Assembly (NCBI GenBank): GCA_002154585.1
Contig: MUNG01000095.1
Span: forward strand, 1-64,000
Length of the DNA stretch: 64,000 nt
Reading direction: 5' to 3'
From: Streptomyces pseudogriseolus
GTDB lineage: Bacteria > Actinomycetota > Actinomycetes > Streptomycetales > Streptomycetaceae
The notes under the pieces are model-generated. The model was not told the DNA's origin, made no database searches, and saw only the letters and a list, made by a program, of their open reading frames with translations. How positions within the stretch are numbered: position 1 is the first letter of the stretch; every line of letters starts with the position of its first letter. The position numbers and the translations under genes were made by a program. Positions 8,446 to 15,975 of the stretch are shown here, piece after piece.

Positions 8446-8849
8446 GGGACGCCTCCCGGAGGCCGGCGGACCGCGGCTCCGCCTCCGTCTGGTGTGTCGG
8501 TGCGGTCGCCGTGCTGTGCCTGGTGTTCGGGGTGGTGCTCGCCCTGGGGCACGCCGTGGTGGTCCGGCACCGGGCGGCGGGAGGCGCGGACCTCGCCGCG
8601 CTCGCCGCCGCCGACCACTGGGCGCGGGGTGCGGCTCAGGCGTGTGCGCGGGCGGACCGCGTGGCCCGCGCCCAGGAAGCGCGGCTGGTGCGGTGCGTGA
8701 TGACCGGCGAGGTGTCGGACGTGTCGGTGGCGTCCGGCGCGGGGCCGTTCACCGCGGAGGTCAGGGCACGGGCGGGACCTGCGGGTCCGGTGCCGCCTGC
8801 TGAGGGCCGTCCGCCGGCTCGTCCGCCGGCCGTCCGGCCGGCGCGCTGA
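8442..8849 (+). CDS. TadE/G-like protein (Rv3654c-type)
   Basis: A 135 aa protein starting with GTG 8442, inside the tadE stop. DRGSASVWCVGAVAVLCLVFGVVLA is the pseudopilin-like helix, followed by AAGGADLAALAAADHW, typical of the small TadG-like proteins that close actinobacterial Tad loci. Two cysteines downstream may form a disulfide outside the membrane. The C-terminal Pro/Arg tail runs 89 bp into the convergent helicase gene, so the tail codes on both strands. Confidence 0.75.
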   Translation: MRDASRRPADRGSASVWCVGAVAVLCLVFGVVLALGHAVVVRHRAAGGADLAALAAADHWARGAAQACARADRVARAQEARLVRCVMTGEVSDVSVASGAGPFTAEVRARAGPAGPVPPAEGRPPARPPAVRPAR

Positions 8850-11370
8850 TCCGGTCGCCGTCCCCCTCGGGAGCCCCGGCCCCGGCGGGCCCGGCCTCCT
8901 CCGCCCCGTCCGTCTTCTCCTCGGGCGCCCCCTCCAGCAGTACGTCCAGGAGCCGCACGGCGCCCCGCTTGTGCAAGGGGTCGTTGCCGTTGCCGCACTT
9001 GGGGGACTGGACGCAGGAAGGGCAGCCGGCCTCGCACTCGCAGGAGGCGACGGCCTGGCGGGTGGCGGTGAGCCAGGAGCGGGCGGTGTGGAAGGCGCGT
9101 TCCGCGAAGCCCGCGCCGCCCGGGTGGCCGTCGTAGACGAAGACCGTGGGCAGCAGGGTGTCGGGGTGCAGCGGGACCGAGACGCCTCCGATGTCCCAGC
9201 GGTCGCAGGTGGCGAACAGCGGCAGCATGCCGATCGACGCGTGTTCGGCCGCGTGGAGGGCGCCGCCGAGGATCTCCGGGTTGATCCGGGCCCGGTCCAG
9301 CTGGTCCTCGGTGACCGTCCACCACACGGCCCGGGTGCGCAGCGTACGAGGAGGGAGGTCGAGTTTCGTCTCGCCGAGCACTTCGCCGGTGATGACCCGC
9401 CGCCGCAGGAAGGAGACGACCTGGTTGGTGACCTCGACGGAGCCGAAGCACAGGCGTCCGTCGCCCCAGGGGATCTCGGTGTCCGTCTCCAGGACGGAGA
9501 TGGACGTCGTGTCCCGGGCCACGGTCGTGTAGGACGGGGACGCCTGCTCGACCAGGGCGACGGAGTCGTCCAGGTCGAGGGAGCGGACGACGTAGGTGCG
9601 GCCCTGGTGCAGGTGGACCGCGCCCTCGTGGACGCTGGTGTGCGCCGCGCCCTCGTCGACCGTGCCCAGCAGCCGGCCCGTCCCCTCCTCGACGACCTGG
9701 ACGGGGCGGCCGCCCTGCCCGCGGATGTCGGTGAGGTCGGCGGCGCGCTCGCGGCGGGTCCAGTGCCAGGCCCGCGTCCGGCGGCGCAGCAGCTTCGCGG
9801 CCTCCAGCTGCGGCAGCAGCTCCTCGGCGGTGGGGCCGAAGAGGGCGAGGTCGTCGTCGGTGAGGGGCAGTTCCTCGGCGGCGGCGCACAGGTGGGGGGC
9901 GAGGACGTACGGGTTGTCGGGGTCGAGGACGGTGGACTCCACGGGGCGGTCGAAGAGCGCCTCGGGATGGTGCACGAGGAAGGTGTCCAGCGGATCGTCG
10001 CGGGCCACCAGCACCGCGAGCGCGCCCTGCCCGGAGCGTCCCGCGCGCCCGGCCTGCTGCCACAGGGAGGCGCGGGTGCCCGGGTAGCCGGCGATGACCA
10101 CGGCGTCCAGGCCGGAGACGTCCATGCCGAGTTCGAGGGCGTTGGTGGCGGCGAGGCCGAGGAGTTCGCCGGAGTGCAGGGCGCGTTCGAGGGCGCGGCG
10201 TTCCTCGGGGAGGTAGCCGCCCCGGTAGGCGGCGACCCGCCGGGCCAGGGACCGGTCGACCTCGGCGAGGCGCTCCTGGGCGATCACGGAGATCAGCTCG
10301 GCGCCGCGCCGGGAGCGGACGAAGGCGACCGAGCGGACGCCCTGCACGGCGAGGTCGGTGAGCAGGTCGGCGGCCTCGGCGGTGGCGGTGCGGCGGACCG
10401 GTGCGCCCTTCTCGCCGTGCAGCTCGGTCAGCGGCGGCTCCCAGAGCGCGAACACCAGTTCACCGCGGGGTGAGGCGTCGTCCGCCACCTCGACCACGGG
10501 CAGGCCGGTGAGACGGCGGGCGGCGACGGCCGGCTCGGCGGCGGTCGCCGAGGCGAGGAGGAACACGGGCGACGCGCCGTAGCGGGCGCACAGCCGCCGC
10601 AGCCGGCGCAGCACCTGGGCGACGTGCGAGCCGAACACGCCCCGGTAGGTGTGGCACTCGTCGATCACGACGTACTTGAGCGCCTTCAGGAAGGAGGACC
10701 AGCGGGGGTGGGAGGGCAGGATGCCGCGGTGCAGCATGTCGGGGTTGGTCAGGACGTAGTTGGCGTACTGGCGGATCCATTCGCGTTCTTCGAACGGAGT
10801 GTCGCCGTCGTGGACCGCCGCGCGCACCGAATGGCCCAGTGGCTGTGAAAGTTCCTTCACGGATCGGCACTGGTCCGCGGCGAGGGCCTTGGTGGGGGCG
10901 AGGTAGAGGGCGGTGGCGCCCCGGCCGTTCGGTGCCTCGGAGCCGTCCAGCAGCGTGGACAGCACGGGCACGAGGTACGACAGGGACTTGCCGGAGGCCG
11001 TGCCGGTGGCGACCACCACCGACTCGCCGTCCAGCGCGTGCTCGGCGGCCCGCGCCTGGTGGGCCCAGGGGTGTTCGATTCCCGCGGCCCGCACCGCGGC
11101 GATCACCTCCGCGCGGATCCGGTGCGGCCAGACGGCATGCCGACCCGCACGCGGGGGCAAGTGCTCCGTATGAGTAATGCGCGAAGCCCTGCTCGGTCCG
11201 GACGCGAGCCGGTCCAGGACGTCGCCCGGCGCAGCGGTCCCGGATCGCGTGTCCGTCGGGGGTCGATCGGATCGGTGATTCTTGGCCATCGGCACCGAGT
11301 GTGTCACCGACGTGACGGACAATGGAGCCAAGGCGTCGTGCACGCCTGCCGGTAAGTGATTGAATGCCAT
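8761..11370 (-). CDS. DEAD/DEAH-box helicase with DUF1998 and metal-binding Cys cluster (MrfA/YprA-like)
   Basis: An 869 aa superfamily 2 helicase. Motif I is TGTASGKS (about residue 110), motif II is a DECH variant (VVIDECHTYRG), and motif VI is QQAGRAGRSGQ. The C-terminal DUF1998-type region contains CECEAGCPSCVQSPKCGNGN. Such a four-Cys cluster binds zinc in MrfA, a 3'-5' helicase involved in mitomycin C repair (family knowledge). The protein is about 100 aa longer than the core family because of an acidic Pro/Gly tail. The MAFNHLPAGV start at 11370 looks conserved from memory. ATG 11289 is an alternative. An open frame continues upstream across bldG on the other strand, which I reject. 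Tail-to-tail overlap with the TadG-like gene. Confidence 0.85.
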   Translation of the reverse strand: MAFNHLPAGVHDALAPLSVTSVTHSVPMAKNHRSDRPPTDTRSGTAAPGDVLDRLASGPSRASRITHTEHLPPRAGRHAVWPHRIRAEVIAAVRAAGIEHPWAHQARAAEHALDGESVVVATGTASGKSLSYLVPVLSTLLDGSEAPNGRGATALYLAPTKALAADQCRSVKELSQPLGHSVRAAVHDGDTPFEEREWIRQYANYVLTNPDMLHRGILPSHPRWSSFLKALKYVVIDECHTYRGVFGSHVAQVLRRLRRLCARYGASPVFLLASATAAEPAVAARRLTGLPVVEVADDASPRGELVFALWEPPLTELHGEKGAPVRRTATAEAADLLTDLAVQGVRSVAFVRSRRGAELISVIAQERLAEVDRSLARRVAAYRGGYLPEERRALERALHSGELLGLAATNALELGMDVSGLDAVVIAGYPGTRASLWQQAGRAGRSGQGALAVLVARDDPLDTFLVHHPEALFDRPVESTVLDPDNPYVLAPHLCAAAEELPLTDDDLALFGPTAEELLPQLEAAKLLRRRTRAWHWTRRERAADLTDIRGQGGRPVQVVEEGTGRLLGTVDEGAAHTSVHEGAVHLHQGRTYVVRSLDLDDSVALVEQASPSYTTVARDTTSISVLETDTEIPWGDGRLCFGSVEVTNQVVSFLRRRVITGEVLGETKLDLPPRTLRTRAVWWTVTEDQLDRARINPEILGGALHAAEHASIGMLPLFATCDRWDIGGVSVPLHPDTLLPTVFVYDGHPGGAGFAERAFHTARSWLTATRQAVASCECEAGCPSCVQSPKCGNGNDPLHKRGAVRLLDVLLEGAPEEKTDGAEEAGPAGAGAPEGDGDRISAPAGRPADEPADGPQQAAPDPQVPPVP

Positions 11371-11449
11371 GGCGGCTGGCGAACCGTCCCGGGGGCTGAG
11401 CCGAGATGTCCCAAGGGCGACCGCTCGATAGCTAGGTGCTGGAGGATCC

Positions 11450-11791
11450 GTGGACCTGTCCCTGTCGACCGAGACCGTGGGCGATCGCACGATCGTCAGG
11501 GTCGGTGGCGAAATCGACGTATATACCGCGCCCAAGCTGCGCGAGCAGCTGGTCGAGCTGGTGAACGACGGCAGTTTCCACCTTGTCGTCGACATGGAAG
11601 GTGTGGACTTCCTCGACTCCACCGGACTCGGCGTGCTGGTCGGCGGCCTGAAGCGGGTTCGAGCCCACGAGGGCTCGCTGCGCCTGGTCTGCAACCAGGA
11701 GCGCATTCTGAAGATCTTCCGCATCACCGGCCTCACCAAGGTGTTCCCGATCCACACCTCGGTCGAGGAAGCGGTGGCGGCGACCGACTGA
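11450..11791 (+). CDS. bldG: Anti-sigma factor antagonist BldG
   Basis: A 113 aa STAS-domain protein, the same length as BldG of S. coelicolor. The phosphorylation-site motif is [10 protein letters not shown], with the acceptor Ser at position 57. In the unphosphorylated state the protein sequesters anti-sigma factors. In Streptomyces it is required for aerial hyphae formation, antibiotic production and stress responses (established). GTG 11450 is preceded by GGAGG at 11441. A strong hairpin after the stop separates it from the anti-sigma partner gene, which fits the reported mono- and bicistronic transcripts. Confidence 0.95.
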   Translation: MDLSLSTETVGDRTIVRVGGEIDVYTAPKLREQLVELVNDGSFHLVVDMEGVDFLDSTGLGVLVGGLKRVRAHEGSLRLVCNQERILKIFRITGLTKVFPIHTSVEEAVAATD

Positions 11792-11837
11792 CCACCCGCT
11801 CCCCGGGCGGTCGTGCCCGGGCAGCACGAGAGACACC

Positions 11838-11872
11838 GAAGGGGGCCGGGCGTTCGGCGGCCCGGCCCCTTC
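11838..11872 (+). terminator. Attenuating hairpin between bldG and anti-sigma gene
   Basis: Arms GAAGGGGGCCGGGC (11838-11851) and GCCCGGCCCCTTC (11860-11872) form a 13-bp stem with one bulged G. It lies 46 bases after bldG and 31 before the next start, so partial readthrough would set a bldG-rich stoichiometry. Confidence 0.7.
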
Positions 11873-11902
11873 ACCGCACGCCCGTAGTCGCGAGGGGGAT
11901 GC

Positions 11903-12340
11903 ATGGCCACCGTCGAACTCCGCTTCAGCGCGCTGCCCGAGCACGTCCGGACCGCCCGGCTCGTGGCGGCGGCGGTGGCGCGCAGGGCCGGAGTGGACGA
12001 GGCCGTCCTCGACGAGGTGAGGCTCGCCGTGGGCGAGGCCTGCACCCGGGCCGTCGGACTGCATCAGCACGGCGGCATCTCGGCGCCCGTGCGGGTGCTG
12101 CTGATCGAGGAGGAGAAGCAGTTCTCCATCGAGGTCGGCGACGAGGCCCCGCACGCTCCCGTCCGTGCCCGCCCGGCCGGTGAGGTGCTCGGCGACGCCG
12201 AGACGGAGACCGAGGAGGACGAGATGGGCCTCGCGGTCATCAGCGGCCTTGTCGACGACGTCGAGGTCAGTGCCGGGGAGAGCGGCGGATCGATCCGCAT
12301 GAGGTGGCCCACCACACCGCCGGCCGCGCTGTTCACCTGA
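11903..12340 (+). CDS. Anti-sigma factor, GHKL ATPase (BldG partner)
   Basis: A 145 aa RsbW/SpoIIAB-like protein. The N-box is DEVRLAVGEACTRAV. The G1-type Asp region is VGDEAPH, and a GLAVISGLVDDVEV helix-strand carries the later G residues. The family binds a sigma factor and phosphorylates its antagonist. From the Streptomyces literature the gene next to bldG (SCO3548 type) encodes an anti-sigma factor that interacts with BldG. ATG 11903 follows GAGGGGG. The acidic insert ETETEEDE before the G2 region is a slight oddity. Confidence 0.85.
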   Translation: MATVELRFSALPEHVRTARLVAAAVARRAGVDEAVLDEVRLAVGEACTRAVGLHQHGGISAPVRVLLIEEEKQFSIEVGDEAPHAPVRARPAGEVLGDAETETEEDEMGLAVISGLVDDVEVSAGESGGSIRMRWPTTPPAALFT

Positions 12341-12369
12341 CCGGTTCACCCGTACGCCGACCGTTTTCC

Positions 12370-12396
12370 GAAGGGCCCCCTGCGTGGGGGCCCTTC
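12370..12396 (+). terminator. Terminator of the bldG operon
   Basis: A perfect 11-bp stem GAAGGGCCCCC / GGGGGCCCTTC with loop TGCGT, 30 bases after the anti-sigma gene stop. Confidence 0.8.
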
Positions 12397-12672
12397 GGCA
12401 TGTGCGAGTGGTGGAGACCGCGCTTACAGTGGTTGCCAGCGGTTGATCGCGTGAATTCGTTCACGATCCTCCGTGCCCCGGAAAATGCGATCACGAGAAT
12501 GCCTCAAAGGCATTACCGATTTCCGTCCGGCGGATCGTCCGCCGGTCGCCGGAGATCAATCGTGAAGGACGACTGCACGCCATTTACATTTCTCGCGGTC
12601 TGTTTAGATCAGGTTCCGGTACCTACAATCCCGTCCACATCTTGAGCTCAGCCCAAGCGTCAAGGAGGACGA
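12397..12672 (+). promoter_or_regulatory. hppA upstream region: three hairpins and a promoter-like pair
   Basis: This AT-enriched gap contains three small perfect hairpins: CGTGAA/TTCACG (12450-12465), ATGCCT/AGGCAT (12499-12513) and CCGGCGGA/TCCGCCGG (12527-12545). A vegetative-type promoter candidate follows: TTTACA (12583-12588), a 16-bp spacer and TAGATC (12605-12610). That would leave a leader of about 55 bases before hppA. The hairpins lie upstream of it and may be operators or a separate short RNA. Confidence 0.45.
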
Positions 12673-15084
12673 ATGGCGGGGCTTTCCATCTCATACGAGT
12701 CGGGCCAACCCACATCCCTCGCAGCCGCCGTGCTGACCGACGAGAACCGCGTGCTCGTGGTGACCATCGGCATCGTGGCCCTGGCGGCGCTGGCCGTCGC
12801 GGCGGTCCTGGTGCGCCAGGTGCTCGCGGCCGGCGAGGGCACCGACGGCATGAAGAAGATCGCGGCCGCGGTCCAGGAAGGCGCCAACGCCTATCTGGCC
12901 CGCCAGCTGCGCACGCTCGGCGTATTCGCCGTGATCGTTTTCTTCCTGCTCATGCTGCTGCCCGCGGACGACTGGAATCAGCGTGCCGGGCGATCGGTGT
13001 TCTTCTTGATCGGAGCGGCGTTCTCGGCGGCCACCGGCTATATCGGCATGTGGCTCGCCGTCCGCAGCAATGTCCGGGTCGCCGCCGCGGCCCGGGAAGC
13101 CACTCCGGCGGAGGGCGAGCCGGAAAAGGATCTCACCACCGTTTCGCACAAGGCGATGAAGATCGCTTTCCGTACGGGCGGTGTGGTCGGCATGTTCACG
13201 GTGGGGCTGGGTCTGCTCGGCGCCGCCTGTGTCGTGCTGGTGTACGCGGCCGACGCGCCGAAGGTGCTCGAGGGCTTCGGCCTCGGGGCCGCGCTGATCG
13301 CCATGTTCATGCGTGTCGGCGGCGGCATCTTCACCAAGGCCGCCGACGTCGGCGCCGACCTGGTCGGCAAGGTCGAGCAGGGCATTCCGGAGGACGATCC
13401 GCGCAATGCCGCGACCATCGCCGACAACGTGGGCGACAACGTCGGCGACTGCGCGGGCATGGCGGCCGACCTCTTCGAGTCGTACGCGGTGACGCTGGTG
13501 GCCGCGCTGATCCTCGGGTCCGCGGCGTTCGGCGACGCGGGGCTGGCGTTCCCGCTGCTGGTCCCCGCGATCGGTGTGATCACCGCGATGATCGGCATCT
13601 TCGCGGTGGCGCCCCGGCGCGCCGACCGCAGCGGCATGAGCGCCATCAACCGCGGCTTCTTCATCTCCGCGGTGATCTCGCTCGTCCTGGTCGCGATCGC
13701 CACGTTCGTCTACCTGCCGTCGTCGTACGCCGACCTCGACGGGGTGACCGACACGGCGGTCCTGGGCAAGAGCGGCGACCCGCGGGTCCTCGCGCTGGTC
13801 GCGGTGGCCATCGGCATCGTGCTCGCCGCGCTGATCCAGCAGCTCACCGGCTACTTCACCGAGACCACCCGGCGCCCCGTGCGGGACATCGGGAAGACCT
13901 CGCTGACGGGGCCGGCCACGGTGGTCCTCGCCGGTATCTCCGTGGGGCTGGAATCGGCCGTCTACACCGCGCTGTTGATCGGCCTGGGGGTGTACGGGGC
14001 GTTCCTGCTCGGCGGCACGTCGATCATGCTGGCGCTGTTCGCGGTGGCGCTGGCCGGCACCGGTCTGCTCACCACGGTCGGGGTGATCGTCGCGATGGAC
14101 ACCTTCGGCCCGGTCTCCGACAACGCGCAGGGCATCGCCGAGATGTCCGGCGAGGTCGAGGGCGCGGGCGCGCAGGTGCTCACCAACCTGGACGCGGTCG
14201 GCAACACGACGAAGGCCATCACCAAGGGCATCGCCATCGCCACGGCCGTCCTCGCGGCGGCGGCGCTGTTCGGCTCGTACCGGGACGCCATCACCACCGG
14301 CGCGCGGGACGTGGGCGAGCGGCTCAGCGGCGAGGGCGCGCCGCTGACGCTGATGATGGACATCTCGCAGCCCAACAACCTCGTCGGGCTGATCGCGGGC
14401 GCGGCGGTCGTCTTCCTCTTCTCGGGGCTGGCGATCAACGCGGTGTCGCGGTCGGCGGGTTCGGTGGTCTACGAGGTGCGGCGGCAGTTCCGCGAGAAGC
14501 CCGGGATCATGGACTACAGCGAGAAACCGGAGTACGGCAAGGTCGTCGACATCTGCACCAAGGACGCCCTGCGGGAGCTCGCCACGCCCGGTCTGCTCGC
14601 CGTGATGGCGCCCATCTTCATCGGGTTCACGCTCGGTGTGGGCGCGCTGGGCGCCTTCCTGGCCGGCGCGATCGGCGCGGGCACGCTGATGGCGGTGTTC
14701 CTCGCCAACTCCGGCGGCGCGTGGGACAACGCCAAGAAGCTCGTCGAGGACGGCAACCACGGCGGCAAGGGCAGCGAGGCCCACGCGGCCACCGTCATCG
14801 GCGACACGGTCGGCGACCCGTTCAAGGACACGGCGGGCCCGGCGATCAACCCCCTGCTGAAGGTGATGAACCTGGTGGCGCTGCTCATCGCGCCCGCGGT
14901 CATCAACTTCTCCTACGGCGAGGACAGAAGCGTCGGGATGCGGGTGCTCATCGCGGTCGTCTCGGCGCTGGTCATCGTCGCCGCGGTGTACGTGTCCAAG
15001 CGGCGCGGGATCGCGGTGGACGACGACGAAGGCGACGCGAAGCCCGAGTCCAACTCCCCGGACCCGGCGGTGCTTTCCCGGTAG
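12673..15084 (+). CDS. hppA: K+-independent H+-translocating membrane pyrophosphatase
   Basis: An 803 aa integral membrane protein with about 16 transmembrane helices. It couples pyrophosphate hydrolysis to proton export. The active-site stretch includes TKAADVGADLVGKVEQGIPE and the acidic NVGDNVGDCAGMAAD, with the second acidic site near IGDTVGDPFKDTAGPAINP. Lys514 in GNTTKAITKG is the residue marking the K+-independent subfamily, where K+-dependent enzymes have Ala. GGAGG at 12663 precedes ATG 12673. The gene is monocistronic between two strong terminators. A cytosolic pyrophosphatase gene also occurs in this window (56.7 kb), so PPi can be removed with or without energy capture. Confidence 0.95.
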   Translation: MAGLSISYESGQPTSLAAAVLTDENRVLVVTIGIVALAALAVAAVLVRQVLAAGEGTDGMKKIAAAVQEGANAYLARQLRTLGVFAVIVFFLLMLLPADDWNQRAGRSVFFLIGAAFSAATGYIGMWLAVRSNVRVAAAAREATPAEGEPEKDLTTVSHKAMKIAFRTGGVVGMFTVGLGLLGAACVVLVYAADAPKVLEGFGLGAALIAMFMRVGGGIFTKAADVGADLVGKVEQGIPEDDPRNAATIADNVGDNVGDCAGMAADLFESYAVTLVAALILGSAAFGDAGLAFPLLVPAIGVITAMIGIFAVAPRRADRSGMSAINRGFFISAVISLVLVAIATFVYLPSSYADLDGVTDTAVLGKSGDPRVLALVAVAIGIVLAALIQQLTGYFTETTRRPVRDIGKTSLTGPATVVLAGISVGLESAVYTALLIGLGVYGAFLLGGTSIMLALFAVALAGTGLLTTVGVIVAMDTFGPVSDNAQGIAEMSGEVEGAGAQVLTNLDAVGNTTKAITKGIAIATAVLAAAALFGSYRDAITTGARDVGERLSGEGAPLTLMMDISQPNNLVGLIAGAAVVFLFSGLAINAVSRSAGSVVYEVRRQFREKPGIMDYSEKPEYGKVVDICTKDALRELATPGLLAVMAPIFIGFTLGVGALGAFLAGAIGAGTLMAVFLANSGGAWDNAKKLVEDGNHGGKGSEAHAATVIGDTVGDPFKDTAGPAINPLLKVMNLVALLIAPAVINFSYGEDRSVGMRVLIAVVSALVIVAAVYVSKRRGIAVDDDEGDAKPESNSPDPAVLSR

Positions 15085-15107
15085 GGCCCGCCGGACGCCG
15101 GACCAAG

Positions 15108-15149
15108 GTGCGGGCGGGCGGCGCGGATTGACGCGCCGCCCGCCCGCAC
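15108..15149 (+). terminator. hppA terminator, 18-bp perfect stem
   Basis: Arms 15108-15125 and 15132-15149 (GTGCGGGCGG... and its complement) pair completely around a 6-nt loop and are followed by GGTTTT. This is one of the strongest intrinsic terminators in the window. Confidence 0.9.
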
Positions 15150-15284
15150 GGTTTTCGTCCCGTGACCCTTGTCTCGCCTGGTGCAAATGGTTACAAAAAC
15201 GCTTGTACCGGACGCCCGACAAGTGGGTGTAGGCCATCCGGCGTGTATGTTCCGGGGCCGAAGGCCATGGAAGGGACCAATCCG

Positions 15285-15857
15285 GTGAACAAGAAGCTCG
15301 CGGCCGCACTGTCCGGCGGTGCGGTACTGGTACTGGCGCTGACGGGATGCGGCGGCGACGACAGCGACGAGAAGCTGGACGCCTGGGCGAAGGAGGTCTG
15401 CGACGCCGTGCAGCCGCAGGCCGCCAAGATCAAGGCGGCCAACACCGCCATCCAGAAGGAGACCTCGGACAACAGCACGCCCCAGGCCGTGCAGCAGGCC
15501 GACTCGAAGGCCTTCCAGGACATGTCCGACGCCTACAGGGCGATCGGCGCGGCCGTGAACAAGGCCGGCGCGCCCGACGTCGAGAACGGCGAGCAGAAGC
15601 AGCAGGACGCCGTGAAGGAGCTCAACAGCATCTCCGCGTCCTACGCCAGCCTGAAGAAGCAGGTCGACGGCCTCAACACCAAGGACCAGGCGGACTTCGC
15701 CGACGGTCTGAAGGACATCGCGGCCGAGCTGGACAAGCTGAGCAAGAGCGGCAGCGACGCCCTCAGCACGCTGGAGGAGGGCGAGGTCGGCGAGGCCATG
15801 TCCCGTCAGGCCAGCTGCCAGACGGCCACGGCGTCGGCGGGCGCGACCAAGAGCTGA
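15285..15857 (+). CDS. Small secreted lipoprotein, helical
   Basis: A 190 aa protein. Its N-terminus KKLAAALSGGAVLVLALTGCGG is a type II signal peptide with lipobox LTGC. The mature part is a Lys/Ala/Asp/Gln-rich helical domain with no recognised catalytic motif. Two further cysteines, one in the EVCDAV helix and one near the end (SCQTAT), could form a disulfide. GTG 15285 is preceded by GGAAGGGA. Function is unknown; it sits alone after the hppA terminator, and its anchoring is outside the membrane. Confidence 0.75.
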   Translation: MNKKLAAALSGGAVLVLALTGCGGDDSDEKLDAWAKEVCDAVQPQAAKIKAANTAIQKETSDNSTPQAVQQADSKAFQDMSDAYRAIGAAVNKAGAPDVENGEQKQQDAVKELNSISASYASLKKQVDGLNTKDQADFADGLKDIAAELDKLSKSGSDALSTLEEGEVGEAMSRQASCQTATASAGATKS

Positions 15858-15880
15858 CGGCGGCGCACGGAGGCGCCCGG

Positions 15881-15933
15881 CGCGGCTGCTGACGGCGGCG
15901 CGTGAAGCCGCCCACGCGGCTGCTGACGGCGGC
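15881..15933. repeat. Short direct repeats in the lipoprotein-methyltransferase gap
   Basis: The 19-mer CGCGGCTGCTGACGGCGGC occurs at 15881-15899 and again at 15915-15933, a 34-bp period. A 12-base part (GCTGACGGCGGC) is also present at 15853-15864 over the lipoprotein stop codon. Probably slippage or duplication in the 3' flank. Confidence 0.7.
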
Positions 15934-15975
15934 TCAGCGGGCGCGGGTGCGCGTCGGGTGGGGGTGGCGGCCACA

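Noticed and set aside
11371..12045. Upstream extension of the helicase reading frame across bldG
   Set aside because: It would be antisense to bldG and part of the anti-sigma gene, has low-complexity composition and adds nothing to the helicase fold.
12397..12672. Riboswitch upstream of hppA
   Set aside because: The hairpins are small and lie upstream of the likely promoter; none matches a riboswitch architecture I know.
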